Shown: one piece after another, positions 18,301 through 30,200 of the stretch | Layout of the letters: every line of letters begins with the position of its first letter | Position numbering within the stretch: position 1 is the first letter of the stretch | Assembly: GCA_018239895.1 (NCBI GenBank) | Contig: JAFEGL010000036.1 | Coordinates: forward strand, 1 to 61,838 | Origin: Verrucomicrobiota bacterium | GTDB lineage: Bacteria; Chlamydiota; Chlamydiia; Chlamydiales; SM23-39 | DNA length: 61,838 nt | Reading direction: 5' to 3' | Notes under the pieces: model-generated | The model's input: only the letters and a program-made list of their open reading frames with translations | What the model was told of the DNA's origin: nothing | Database searches by the model: none | Program-made: the position numbers and the translations under genes

Positions 18301-21244
18301 GCTCTCTACTTCCCTTGCAGTCGGCACGTATGTCGGAGCCATTTCTCCTCCTGCTAATAGCTTGATCGTCAGCGGCCAAGCAGGATTTGGAACTGCCGAT
18401 ACGAATTACACCTTGAATGTCTTTGGAACAACCAACGCCACTGTGATCAATCGCTTGCAGCCGCAGCAAAACAGCCAGCTGATCTCTTTGGCAGAGGGGA
18501 ATAATCAGGGAAGCTTTGGCGGAGGTGCTCTTGGCAATGTGAAGGGGCTCAGCGCTAACACTACGCAAGTATTTAATACTCAGGCATTTATAAATTCAAA
18601 CAGCGTCGGCTTCTTTGGAGGTGTTTTTGATGGGAGATATATCTACCTAGTCCCCTCTTCAAACCCATTGACCCGCTCAGGTCAAGTGACCCGTTACGAT
18701 ACTTCGCAACCGTTTTCCGCATCATCTAGCTACGCCGTTTTCGATATGAAAACTGTCGATCAAAATAGCGTAGGGTTCCAAGGGGGCGCGTTCGATGGGA
18801 GGTATATCTATTATGCTCCGAACGTAAATTCTCTCAACAGCCAATCGGGCCAAATCACCCGGTTTGATACGAATGCCTCCTTTACGAGTGCAGGGAGCTA
18901 CATAGTCTACGATACGAAAGCGAATGTGAATTCAACAAGCATCGGATTTACAGGGGCTGTATTTGATGGAAGGTATGTCTATTTTGCGCCGCATAACATA
19001 TCTAGCACGACGCAAAATGGGCAAATTACCCGTTACGACACAACCGCCTCGTTTACAACGGCTAGCAGCTATTCGGTATTCGACCTTGTACCGAATGTCA
19101 ATTCTCTTTGCACGGGCCTTTTTTCAGGTACGTACGATGGAAGATATATTTATTATCCTGCTACGACCAACGATCTCACTTCGAGCGGTATCATCACCCG
19201 CTACGACACAACTCTCCCCTTTGCCACCGCTTCGAGCTATTCGTTCTTCGATACAAAAGCCAATGTCAATTCAAATAGCAACACGATCATCGGCACGACC
19301 TTCGATGGGCGCTATGTCTACTACATCTCTAACTTCATCGGGACCGGGTTCTTCTTAAAGTATGATACGACTCTCCCCTTCGCGACGGCGGGCAGCTACA
19401 TTGGGGTTTCGCTGTCTACGCTTGTGAACTCGCTCTGCTCGGGATACGAGGGTCTAGCCTTTGATGGAAGATATGTCTATCTTGCTCCAAACGATACGAC
19501 CGGGACTACGAAATCGGGGCTGCTCGTTAGCTACGATACGACCAAGCCATTTGTTTTAGCCTCTAGCTATTCTATTTTCGATTCTACTGCCTTTAGTTCG
19601 AATAGCAGCGGGTTTGTTGGAGCTCTTTACGATGGTAGGTACGTCTATTTCCTCCCAAACACCAACGGATCTACTCGGACAGGGATGATCACCCGAGTCG
19701 ATGCCTATCCGGCGAGCAGTCCTGCGACAGTCTATAGTGCAACCCAAGCGCCGAACGGATTTGCGGTTGGAAGCTACGCCGGCAACATCGTGCCTACGGC
19801 ATCTAATCTCATCGTTCCAGGCAAGGTGGGAGTTAATAACGCAAACCCGATTGGGACCCTCGATGTCGTAGGAGCTATCGATGCTAAGGCCGTCTACGGC
19901 TATATGCCTCAGGGCCAAAACCAGAAAATCAATGTAGCGTCTGGGTATGCCCAAGGCAGCTTCGGCGGCAGCTTTGTTGGAAGCACAAAAGCGATGAGTA
20001 TAAATTCTGAAGCTATATTCCCTACACAAACCTTCATCAATTCACAGTCAAGAGGCTTTGATGGAGGTGTATTTGACGGAAGATATTTATATGTAATACC
20101 GTCGAACACAGCCACCAATTTGGGTATAGCTCTTCGGTATGATACGACGCTGCCTTTTGGCAACTCTAGCAGCTACGGTGTCATGTATTTATCGACGGTT
20201 AATGCGAATGGCTATGGTTTCCGTGGAGGAGTGTTTGATGGAAGGTACGTCTATTACATAAACAATGCCACAACGACTACTCTTCAGTACGATACGACGC
20301 TCCCTTTCAATGCAACCACAAGTTATCAGGCGATTGTTACAACGACTATTAATGGAAGTGCGACTGGATTCAGCGGAGGCATATTTGATGGAAGATATAT
20401 TTACTATGTCCCCTATAACGGAATACTCATCCGTTATGACACTACAACACAGGCCTTCTCTTCCTCAGCTAGCTGGAGCGCTTTCAGTGTAAGTACTTTC
20501 TTTACTGTATCGACTTACTGGGGAGGGACTTTTGATGGGCAATATATCTATTTCCCTGGATACTTAACTCCCCTCTTGATGCGATATGATACCACGAAGC
20601 CATTCAGCGTCTCAACGAGTTACGCCTCATTCTCTCTATCTTCATTTGGATATAACTCAGGCATTGCCTCAACCTTTTTTGATGGGCGGTTTGTCTATCT
20701 GCCGTCACCTACGAATGGAGTCGTCGTACGTTATGATACGAACCAAAACTTCTCTATCACACAAAGTTATTCTGTATTTATTACGACCACAGTCGGTGCC
20801 AATAACCAGCAGTTCATAGGAGGCTGCTATGATGGGAGATATGTGTATCTGACATCTCAGAGCTTTAGTCAGATTACCCGGTACGATACATCTTTGCCAT
20901 TCTCAGTATCGACCAGCTATTCAAGCTTTGATGCATCGGTGATTAATTCCAATAGCAGCAGCTTTTCTTCGGGAGTTTTTGATGGGCGCTACGTCTATTT
21001 CGCGCGCCAAAACTCAGGTTTTGGGATCATTACCCGAATCGATGGTTACCCAGGCGCTTCAATTTCTCCTGCGATGGCCTCTTCGCAGGCTACCAACGGA
21101 TTTAGTTTAGGCTCGAGCCTCGCCAATGTCACGACAAACGGAACCGCATCGGCGGGAAGCTTTGCGATCCCAGCTCAGGCTGCCGGATTCATCGTTATAA
21201 GCGTAAATGGCACGCCCCAGAAAATACCTTATTACAATTTATGA
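12317..21244 (+). CDS. Giant six-propeller fibre-like protein, class B copy 1 (B1)
   Basis: An intact 2975-residue protein starting MAYNSGIISLFNQ, with stop TGA; second gene of cassette 1. No signal peptide or membrane segment is seen. The head (about residues 1-140) has VYGKSVAPT and FGQQIAPT repeats, then two GIGT/GVG linkers in a row. Class B linkers carry YGLMPQ-x-x-NQ instead of the AGTTRNNQ of class A. Propellers of seven blades lie at about 13028-14167, 14464-15520, 15825-16870, 17171-18271, 18571-19716 and 20018-21058. Numbers 2, 3 and 6 are shorter and more divergent, with trimmed loops; number 3 is AT-richer and its last blade reads WDGRYAYFF. Number 5 instead resembles class A propellers (PND-x-TTGTTKSG, KANVNS). 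The cap ends NGTPQKIPYYNL. It pairs with the gene at 39685. Function unknown; probably co-assembled with its operon partners (inference). Confidence 0.96.
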   Translation: MAYNSGIISLFNQAQNYTNVFADLKAPTFAPPATFLYTSVYGKSVAPTIATTGTGVVNNAFGQQIAPTISASGITVSLAYGLNLAGPTLTTGRVTTVYTLFAAPPSGAGTISGSYGAYFGLPTVGVVQGGVGIGTTTPRNALDVNGALAVGSYAGVNTLSSGTFAVSGTSNPSVGVGLSNPSYYFDVAGTLAGQYVYGLSPQGPNQLIRLAQGYSQGGFGSSFVGTQKTMSANTSINFDSGARVNSRSRGYAGAVFDGRYVYYIPNFDGASRSGLMMRYDTTQSYSSSNSYAIFETGTLSSISKGFLAGAFDGRYVYLIPNVVSTCVGLITRYDTTLPFSASSSYSIFDTFLAVSTFSCGFVGSVFDNRYLYLVPNLNTSTTSGVVLRYDTTLPFATASSYLTFDMTLVQSNSRGFFSGVFDGRYIYYVPNFNGATQSGQITRYDTSSSFGSSSSYAVFDLTTNVSLTSSGFRGAVFDGRYIYYVPFRATPTVVTNNGQITRYDTLGSFTSASSYSIFNTSTLNTLSIGFFGAVFDQRYLYLVPGFTTSGQITRYDTTQYFFNTSSYTSFSLTAALTSLSAGFFGGISDGRYIYFVPHQNGATVSGLITRIDSYSGPNANTPVTSGISNNFSVGAYAGVNAAPSNSLIVSGNVGIGTSNPQYLLDVNGSISAQYAYGLMPEQPNQTISLAQGYNQGSFGGGVVGSQKTPTTNTTNIFNLALVNSNGVGFSGTAFDGRFVYYAPNARPGFLFRYDTTQSFSSSTSYFVYDLRTNVNTTIPTFSGAIYDGRYIYFPSPVSSFITRYDTGSPFNVATSYVFLDLGTVASVGASLAVYRGGVYDGRYVYFAPASTTAANGTVVRYDTTLSFTSTNSYTSFNTTNIQSNSRLFYGAVYDGRYIYFIPSSSPQAGQVTRYDTSLSFGTATSYSVFDMQANVDIGCQNFLGAVYDGRFIYYVPLGSGQITRYDTTGSFTSSSYYSFFNTTTSINSLASSFTGGAFDGRYVYFFGRSFPNVVVFDTSVSFSNGSSYSLFSTGSSTASSGIFDGRYIYIAPGASTSNIARLDAYSGAPINAISASQFPSTFAIGNFAGVATPPNNSLIVSGNVGFGTSSPGYAADVNGNLLANYVSGLMPQQQIQTIALSEGYNQGGFSGGSVGIKKEGSAGTTLINLLSIFGINSTSSGINAAGFDGRYVYMCPSITSTLWRYDTQLPITSASSFDSASLVGLNPAIGNTFTTTGYDGRYLYLASSSGGIFVRYDTTLPFKQISSYASFNMTAVSSSFSPNGMSFDGRYLYFAPTSGFSTIIIRYDTSASFQSTSSYRTFDASGVVSSGLFYNSVFDGRYIYFVPISMSFGLAYAPIMRYDTSLSFNSASSYSTFYPQTLNTLCQKFFTACFDGRFVYFLPQSQVSGEAILIKYDTTLPFTSTSSYSLMGSGSINSFMGSAGLYGCSYDGRYLYMPANQVIIKYDTTQSFNNASSYSSIFVGINSQRFTVWDGRYAYFFTTASGATASRIDALSTSTPVNALATYQVPSSFSIGNYAGVNTPPSNGLIMSGGMAVGNTSPNYFVDVNGSINASSYYGLMPQAQNQLISLTEGNNQSGLGGSFVGLSKTMSANTTLTFDVSTLNTVNAGFQGAVFDGRYIYFIPIQIPSRVVVRYDTLSSFSSSTSYSSFNVSAIVVSFSTGITSAIFDGRYVYYIPSILSSSVLFLQYDTTLPFTSLNSYQSINASGGYSGGVFDGRYVYFIPSVDLNNTAAGLLVQYDTTQSFFLNTASTSINLATISTASVGFAGGVYDGRYVYLVPNANLSTWSGQITRYDTTQPFSLTTSYSFFDLATINTFNRGYFGGVFDGRYVYFVPNNNGTPSGLIARFDSLLTFTSSSSYSFFDTSVLQSNAKGFEGAIFDNRYIYFVPNAASTASGLVVRYDTTGSFFSSSNYTIFNLGTQVNSLSTGFSGGVYDGKYVYLSPNINQLSYSGLIARIDAYPGPLASALAFNKVLSTSLAVGTYVGAISPPANSLIVSGQAGFGTADTNYTLNVFGTTNATVINRLQPQQNSQLISLAEGNNQGSFGGGALGNVKGLSANTTQVFNTQAFINSNSVGFFGGVFDGRYIYLVPSSNPLTRSGQVTRYDTSQPFSASSSYAVFDMKTVDQNSVGFQGGAFDGRYIYYAPNVNSLNSQSGQITRFDTNASFTSAGSYIVYDTKANVNSTSIGFTGAVFDGRYVYFAPHNISSTTQNGQITRYDTTASFTTASSYSVFDLVPNVNSLCTGLFSGTYDGRYIYYPATTNDLTSSGIITRYDTTLPFATASSYSFFDTKANVNSNSNTIIGTTFDGRYVYYISNFIGTGFFLKYDTTLPFATAGSYIGVSLSTLVNSLCSGYEGLAFDGRYVYLAPNDTTGTTKSGLLVSYDTTKPFVLASSYSIFDSTAFSSNSSGFVGALYDGRYVYFLPNTNGSTRTGMITRVDAYPASSPATVYSATQAPNGFAVGSYAGNIVPTASNLIVPGKVGVNNANPIGTLDVVGAIDAKAVYGYMPQGQNQKINVASGYAQGSFGGSFVGSTKAMSINSEAIFPTQTFINSQSRGFDGGVFDGRYLYVIPSNTATNLGIALRYDTTLPFGNSSSYGVMYLSTVNANGYGFRGGVFDGRYVYYINNATTTTLQYDTTLPFNATTSYQAIVTTTINGSATGFSGGIFDGRYIYYVPYNGILIRYDTTTQAFSSSASWSAFSVSTFFTVSTYWGGTFDGQYIYFPGYLTPLLMRYDTTKPFSVSTSYASFSLSSFGYNSGIASTFFDGRFVYLPSPTNGVVVRYDTNQNFSITQSYSVFITTTVGANNQQFIGGCYDGRYVYLTSQSFSQITRYDTSLPFSVSTSYSSFDASVINSNSSSFSSGVFDGRYVYFARQNSGFGIITRIDGYPGASISPAMASSQATNGFSLGSSLANVTTNGTASAGSFAIPAQAAGFIVISVNGTPQKIPYYNL

Positions 21245-21247
21245 GAG
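21243..21247 (+). promoter_or_regulatory. Ribosome binding site of C1, overlapping the B1 stop
   Basis: GAGAG shares bases with the TGA stop of B1 (21242-21244) and sits 8 bases before the ATG at 21256. The same stop-plus-GAGAG arrangement is found at the B2/C2 junction. Confidence 0.75.
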
Positions 21248-21255
21248 TTTGAACA

Positions 21256-24200
21256 ATGAGCTATGACACAGGTGTTTTCACCTTATTCAATCAACAAAAA
21301 AACTTCACGTCGGTCTTTGCCGATTTGAGGGCTCCCCAGTTCAACCCGTCGAATACCCTCTTCGGGAGCGTTTACGGCAGTTTGGTTGCCCCTTCGGTGA
21401 CCACTACGGGAACCGGAACGATTGGGACTCTCTATGGCCAGCAGGTCGCTCCAACTCTCAGTCCGACAGGCGGAACCGTTTCAACTGCCTACACCCTTTA
21501 TCTGACAGGCCCTTCTCTTTCGGCCGGAAATTTGACATCGGCGTTCGGCCTCTACGTCGCGCCTCCCAGCGGATCTGGCACGATCCTCAATAACTACACG
21601 GCTTCCATTCTAGGCGTCACCGGTTTCGGCACAACAACCCCGAAAAACATCCTCGATGTCCAAGGCGGCGTTGCGATCGGCAGCTTTGCCGGCTCCTTCG
21701 CCGCTCCGACGAACGGCCTTATCGTCACTGGTAAAATAGGAGTAGCAAACGCCTCCCCTGTAAACGCTGTAGACGTCACAGGGACCATCAACTCGACCCG
21801 AGTTTTCAGCGGGGGGTTGACCAATAACAATCAGCTCGTTGGGGTCGTTCAAGGGACGGATCAGGGAAACTTTGGCGGCGGATCGGTCGGCACGCAAAAG
21901 ACAATGAGCGCCAACACAACTACTTTTTACCCGATTTCGAACAATATCAGCTCGCAGTTGGGCTCGATGGAAGGAGGCCCCTTCGATGGCCGCTTTCTCT
22001 ATATTTATGCCAATTTTGATGCGGCCGGAGCAACCTATTCAGGCACGATCGGCAGATACGATACGACTCTTCCCATCAATGCAAGCACAAGCTATGCCAT
22101 TTTCAATGCGGCTAGCAGCATCAACTCTACGGCGCGAGGATTCAATTCAGCCGGTATTTTCGACGGACGCTACGTCTACAATGTAGCAACTTTTGGAGAG
22201 CTTCAAGCCAAGGTTTTACGCTACGATACCACAGGTTCCTTTACAAGCGTCTCTTCTTATGCATTCTTCAATTTAAGTCCGCTCAATGCGAACGTCTCGC
22301 CTACATCTAGAGGGGCCGTATTCGATGGACGCTTTGTCTATTACGTTCCCCGAACTGGGATCGGCGGCACATATATCCTCATCGCTTATGACACTACAAA
22401 ATCGTTTTCGTTGACAACCAGCTATTCGGTTTTCGACGTGCAAACGGTGAATCTATATACTCAAGGATCGGGAGCTACATTTGACGGAAGATATCTCTAT
22501 TTACCGCCAGCAGTTCAAAATATTTTTGTTCAATACGACACCTCTCTCCCTTTCACACAGGCGGGCAGCTATGCCTCATTCGATGTATCTACTATAGGGT
22601 CTTTCCCTCTTGGCGATACCTATTATAGCGTTTTCGATGGACGCTACGTTTATTTACTGACTGGCGGGGGCGGCACTACTTACATTTTAAATTACGACAC
22701 GACTCTGCCCTTCTCTTTAACGACTAGCTACAACATCTTCAACTTGCAAAATTTCATCAATACGACTCCTCAACAATTTGTTGGCGGCGTTTTCGATGGC
22801 CGCTATGTCTATTTTACCCCAGCGAGCAAACTATATGCGACGGTTCGATACGACACGACGAAGGCTTTTGGAGCCTCGACCAGCTATTCTTTTTTCAATA
22901 CCTACACAGTTAACTCGAACACAGGGGCCTTTTCCTCAGCATCTTTCGATGGCCGCTATATTTACTCTTGGGGAACGGACATCTCAGCCCTGCCTACGGG
23001 AGTGGTAAGGTTTGATGCCTATCCTGGGCCCCTGGCGACAGCGATCACAGCCGCTCAGTCAGCCAACGGTTTTGCTATGGGGACATTTGCCGGAACTGCA
23101 CCTCCTGCAGGCGGCCTCATTGTCTCTGGCAATGTCGGCGTTGGCGTCTCCTCTCCTTCAGCCACCCTCGATTTGACCGGGGCTACTTTGAATGCGACGA
23201 GAATCCTTTCCAACGGATCGACGTTCAACAATCAGTTGATAGGTCTTGCAACAGGGAACAACCAAGGGGGATTTGGCAGCGGTTTTGTCGGCGCGCAAAA
23301 AACCATGAGCGCCAACACAACTTTGTTTTTCAATACTCAATTTGTCTTGACCACTAGCATCAATTTTTGGGGCAGTGTTTTTGATGGCAGATACGTCTAC
23401 TTTGTCCCAAACCAAAACCCATCAGTTCAGACGGGTGCCGGCCTTCTTCTTCGCTATGATACTACAGTTAATTTTAGCGCCTCATCCAGCTATGCTGTTT
23501 TCGATATGACCACTGTGCAGAGCAACAGCGTAGGATTTTCCGGCGGAGCTTTCGATGGAAAATATGTCTATCTTGTCCCCTTTGCGACTGCAGTTTCCTA
23601 CACGGGACAGATCACCCGCTACGATACGACCTCTTCATTTACATCGGCAGCTAACTATTCAGTATTTGATTTGAGAAACTTAAACGCTTCTGCTTGCGGC
23701 TTCAACGGGGCTATCTTCGATGGAAGATATGTCTATTTCATCCCCTATTTCGATGGGAATACCTACTCTGGCTTGGTGGCTCGCTACGATTCGACCCTCG
23801 CCTTCTCATCTACAGGGAGCTACTCCTTTTTCAATCTTGGTACGAACATCAATTCCAATAGCGTCGGTTTCTATGGCGGCAGCTACGATGGAAGATATAT
23901 CTACTTCTCCCCTTTCATCAACAACTCGACGCTATCTGGACAGCTAACGCGCTTCGATACGAGTCTCCCATTTTCGACAGCAACCAGCTATTCAACCTTC
24001 AATTTGGCAGCAAATCTCAATTCCAACAGCCTCGGTTTTAGAGGCTCTGTGTTCGACGGACGCTATGTCTATCTCATTCAATATCAAAATGCGTTGAGCT
24101 TTGCAGGCCAAGTCACCCGATATGATACCACTTTATCCTTCGGGACTGCTGGGAGCTATTCCTATTTCGATACAAGATTGTATGTCAACTCGACCAGTCT

Positions 24201-27200
24201 AGGTTTTCAAGGTGGATCTTTCGATGGGCGCTACCTCTATTTCGTCCCGAATGTAAATACAGTGACCCTCTCAGGCCAAGTCACCCGGTATGATACCACT
24301 CTTCCCTTTGGCAGCTCGGTCGGCTACACCTATTTCAATACTCAGCCGCTCCAATCTGTTAGCTGCGGATTTATCGGCTCTGTCTTCGACGGCAAATATG
24401 TTTACCTTGTTCCTAACAATGCTCAATCAAACGTCTGGGGACTCATCGCCCGGTTCGATGCCTACCCAGGTTTCCGATCCACTGCTATAACAGCTCAGCA
24501 GGCAGCCGGAGGCTTTTCCATCGGAAACTTTGCCGGCATTGGGGCCCCATCTGGCGGCTTAATCATCTCGGGCAATACTGGGATTGGAGTCTCTTCTCCC
24601 AGCGCAACCTTAGATGTTACCGGAGGAACGATTGCAGCGACTCGAGTCTATACGACAGCCAGAACCTTCCCCAATCAAATCATCAATCTGGCGGAAGGAA
24701 ACAGCTCGGGAGTGAGCGGGGGTGTTGCCGGAACACAGAAGGCGATGAGTGGAAATGCATCGGCAAATGTCGACTTATCAGGTTTTGGAGTTTTAGGTTT
24801 GCAGGGAGGCGGCTTCGACGGAAGGTATGTTTATAGCTGCGGAGATTTTGATTCGACCTTTAGTTCGAATAGCGGAACTTTGATCAGATACGATACCACT
24901 ATCTCCTTTACCTCTTTGAACAGCTACACAGCTTTTAATTTGGCTGCAAACATCAACGCTGCTTGCAGAGGCTACCAATTCGGGTGGTCATTTGATGGAA
25001 GATACATCTACAATGTCAGTAGCATTGGAGGAGGCGCAATTCCAATCCTTGCAACGCGCTATGATACTCAAAGCCCATTTACTTCTGCATCTTCTTATTC
25101 AACATTCAATTTACAGGGATTAGGAATTTCAGCTAATTTTTACATTGGATCGGTTTTTGATGGGAGGTATGTATACTTTACTGCCCAAAACAGCAACAAT
25201 CCACTCGTTAGATACGACACGACTTTATCTTTTTCTCTGTCTACTAGTTATGCTTTCTTCAATCTCAATCCTTCTTTTACATACATCTCTACAGGAATGA
25301 TCTATGACGGAAGATACATCACGTTTGCTCCATCGAATAGTGGCAATAACACGATGGTTCAATACGATACGACACTCCCTCTCTCGACTTCCACAAGTTA
25401 CCAAGTTTTTTCAACTGCAACCATTGGCGTGACAGTATCTACTGCTTACGGCGGGCCTACGTTTGATGGGAGATATTTTTACTCTGCTCCTAAATCGGCG
25501 CCGCAAACAAAAATCCTCAGATATGATACGACTCTTTCCTTTTCCTCAACCGCTAGTTATTCGACCTTTGACCTATTGCTGGCATTCAACACGAATACAT
25601 ATACCTTCAATGGGAGCCTTTTTGATGGAAGATATGTCTATTTTTATCCATTTAACACTGCAGTCATCGTCAGATATGATACAACCCAGCCTTTTGGATC
25701 GTCTTCAAGCTACACAGCTCTCAACGGCAATGACATCAATTCCAATACTAATTCCTTCTTTTCGGCCCTGACAGATGGACGTTACGTTTATCTGTATGGA
25801 TCATCAAGTCTCGTGGCACCGATTGGACGCCTGGATGCCTATCCCAACAGCATCCGGGCTTCGGCCTGGACTGCGGCGCAGGCGCCCAGCGGCTTTACGA
25901 TTGGATCTGGCGTCGGATCGCCGTCGAACGGCCTCTTGGTTGCAGGACAAGTCGGCATCGGGACGAGCACTCCATCAGTCACGTTAGATGTCAGCAGCGG
26001 CTCCGTTGCGGCTACGAGAATTTACGCCTCTGGCTCTACGAGCAGAAATCAGCTATCGAACCTGGCTCAAGGGACCAATCAGGGAGGGTTCGGAAGCAGC
26101 TTCATCGGCACGAATAAACCGATCAATACATTGACGGCACAATTTTATAGTTTGATAAATGTAAATAGCACGGCGGGAGGATTTACTACTGCCTTCGATG
26201 GACGATACATTTATTATATTCCCTACTATCAATTCGGGTTTGGTGCGCCAGCAAGCGTGCTACTCCGATACGATACGGAGCTTCCGTTCAATTCTACGAA
26301 TAGTTATTCCGTGTTCAACACATTGCTTCTCGATACCCAAAGCGGAGGCTATTATGGCGGACTTTTCGATGGAAGATATATTTATCTCATCCCCTATGTA
26401 GGTTCAGGACAGTTTTATAACGGATTTTTCGTCCGATATGATACTACGCTTCCATTCGGGTTAACCACCAGCTATTCGACCATCGATTTAGCGGTGAGCG
26501 TGAATTCGAATTCCGTGAGTTTCAACGGGGGAGTTTACGATGGAAAATATATTTATCTCATTCCAAGCTATACTGAAGCAAACACCTCATCTCAATCGGG
26601 ATATTTGACCCGCTACGACACGACAGCCCCCTTCAGTCAATCGACTAGCTATACTGTTTTCAACTCAACTTCTACTCAAAATCCTCCATACAGTGTAAAT
26701 TTTGTTGGAGGCGCTTTCGATGGACGCTATGTTTATTACGTGCCCTACTATACTGGTCCAAGCAACTCTGTCGGAAGGATTATGCGCTACGACACGACCC
26801 TGTCATTCAGCATAAGCGCAAGCTATTCCTTTTTCGATGCAACGACAGTGAATTCTTTATGCCTTGGATTCAATGGAGCTGTTTTTGATGGCTTGTATCT
26901 CTATTTCGTTCCTTATCCAAGTAATATTACAGGTGCATTTGCTCATATTCTCCGTTATGACACAAGTTTAACTTTCTCAAACTCAGCAAGCTACGCATCA
27001 TTTGATGTATCTCTAGTCAATAGCAATAAGATCTTCTATATAGGCGGGTTTTTCGATGGTAGATACGTCTACTTCAATCCCTACTATAATCAATCTGCTA
27101 CAACCATATCAGGAGTTGTACTCCGCTATGATACGACCCTCTCCTTCCAATCTGCCTCAAGCTATAGTCAATTTGATTTAACAGCCCTAAATTCAAATGC

Positions 27201-30200
27201 ACAAGGATTCGAATCAGGCTTATACGATGGGCGGTATGCCTATTTTGTCCCACAGATCTCTTCAATTGTCGTAAGAATCGACGCCTATTCAGGCTCGCAG
27301 GCTGCTGTTTACACTGCAAATCAATCACCCAATGGACTTACGATCGGAGCTTCTTCAGCGCCTCCGGCAAATGGCCTTTTGGTCGCAGGCAATGTGGGCA
27401 TTGGGAATTCCTCGCCCTCCTATACTCTAGATGTCAACGGGGTGATCAACGCTAATCGAGTCTATGCTGCATATTCTACGTTCAATAACCAGCTGGTAAA
27501 AACGTTTGAAGGCAATTCGCAAGGCGGGTTTGGCAGCGGAGTTGTCGGCACGCAAAAGACCATGAGCGTGCAAACAAGCGCCTTTAATTCAATTATTAAT
27601 ACTTACTATGGGACATTCGTTAACATTTCGATGACTTTTGATGGACGCTACATATATGCAATAACGGACAGTCAAGCATTCATCCGATATGATACTCTGA
27701 AAGATTTCTCAAGTTCAGCAAGTTATATCTCTTATAACGTCTCCCAGTCGTATGTAGGCTCTTGTTTTGACGGTAGATATGTATATTTTGCCCCGCAAGG
27801 ATTCGCTCAATTTGGCCGTTATGACACGACTCAATCCTTTACAAGCGCTAGCTCCTACGAATTTTTCGATCAAATCACAAATATCAATTCAATAGCTGGA
27901 CTATTCGAAGGACTTGTTTTCGATGGAAGATATATTTATTATACTCCCGTTAATTTTACTTCATTCATACGTTACGATACTTTACTCCCCTTCTCAAACT
28001 CATCAAGTTATTCAGTATTTGATCAAACTCAGGTTGCTCCTGGCACTGATTTCTTTGGGGGGTCCTTTGATGGCAGATATATCTATTATGTACCTTTTGC
28101 TGGATCGACTCTGACGTTCCGCTACGATACTTCGCTTCCTTTTGGTTCAACTTCAAGTTATGCATCCTTGGATATGCAGACTTTAAGCACTCTTGCAGTT
28201 GAGTTCTTCGGTTGCGTTTTCGATGGGCGGTACGTCTATTATATCCCAAGTGATCAAAACGGCACCTACGCAATGGTAAGATACGATATAAATCTTCCCT
28301 ATTTGAATACAACAAGCTACGTTTTGATGTTTTTACGTCAAATCAATTCAAGTTATGGATCGTTTTATGGAGCGACATTCGACGGAAGATATATTTATCT
28401 CAACTCCTATGCAAACGGCGGCGGTACAAACGTAGGAAATATAGCACGTTATGATACGACGCTTCCCTATACATTGGTCTCTAGCTGGTCTAACTTTAAT
28501 GCTCAAACATTGAATTCAAGTCTGAATCTTTTCTTAGGATCGATTTTTGATGGCCGGTATGTTTATTTCGTAAGAGCAGCTGGCTATTTGCTTCGCATGG
28601 ATGCCTATCCAGGTCCGCAAATCGATCAGTTTGCAGCCTCCCAGGCGCCAAATGGCTTTACAGTTGGGACATTAGCTGGCTCTGCAGTTGCACCCAACAA
28701 CATGTTGGTTGGAGGAACGATTGGGGTCGGAACGGCAACGCCTAGTGTAGCGCTAGCGACGACAGGATCGATCAACGCCCAGCAGCGTGTACTGGCGGGC
28801 GCCTCGAGCTATGACAATCAAATCATAGGACTATCGCAAGGGAACGATCAAGGTGGTTTCGGCGGCGGATTTGTAGGTGTGAATAAGGCGATGAGTACAG
28901 CCTCGACCTCCATTTTCGATCTCTCGACGGCGAATAGCTCGGCCCAAGGATTTTCAGGAGGGGCTTTCGATGGGCGCTATGTCTATTTTGCGCCAAGCAG
29001 GAACCAATTCACGATCCCTAGCCTCATCACCCGCTACGATACTTTCTCTCCATTCTCTAGCACTACAAGCTACTCTACTCTTTCGCTTGTGTCGTTTTTG
29101 GCTGCTCCAGTTGCCTACTCAGGAGCTATTTATGATGGGCGCTATGTCTATTTTGTACCCTATAGCACAGCCAGCGCGGTCAGCAGCAATTTCCTCCGCT
29201 ACGATACCTATAATTCGTTTAGCTCGACGGTCTCTTTCACCTCCTTCGATCTTGGCATCAGCACAGGCTATTCGGGCGCTGTTTTCGATGGGCGTTATAT
29301 CTACTTTGTCCCCTATCAAGGTCCTTTAGGAGTGCGGAATGCAAATATCACTCAATATGATACGACCCAAGATTTTACCAATTCTAACAGCTATGTGACC
29401 TTCGCTCCCGCTACTGGATTTACAACATCAGGATTTACAGGAGGGACATTCGACGGCAGATATATTTATTTCGTCCCAAATCTAGGACCGACGAATACGG
29501 GCGCTTTGTTGCGATACGATACAACCCTTCCATTTGCCACATCGACAAGCTATTCTACGATGGATTTATTTGGAGTCGTCAGCACGGCCAGCGTGGGCTT
29601 TTTCGGCGCCTCTTTTGATGGACGCTATGTCTATCTTGTTCCAAATTCAGTGGGAACTACTTTCAATAGCCAAATTACACGTTATGATACGACCCTCTCG
29701 TTCTCTGCTTCGGCAAGCTATTCTTTGTTTGATACATCGACTATCAACTCAAGAAGCTCTGGATTTGCAGGAAGTGTTTTCGACGGCAGATATCTCTACC
29801 TCATTCCAAATGGATTTGATTCGGTCAATGTGACGGCATCGGGGCAAATGACTCGCTATGATACGACGTTGCCTTTCAATACAACAAGCAGTTATTCGAT
29901 TTTCGATACAGGAGTGGTCAACTCGTTAAGCGCCGGTTTCCAAGGGGCTGTCTTCGATGGACGTTATCTTTACCTTGTGCCGAATAGCAACGGAACAGCT
30001 TCTGGACTAGTCACCCGGATCGACTCCTATCCAGGTCCGCAAGTTTCATCTCTCAACGCATCGGCCGCCAATGTTGGCCTAAATCTCAGCGGCGGACCCT
30101 TGAATCTCGTTTCTGTATCTACTTCGGGAACGGCTACGACAGGCACTGTCCCCGGCACTTTGACCAATGTCGCTGGGTACATTACTTTGAATATCAACGG

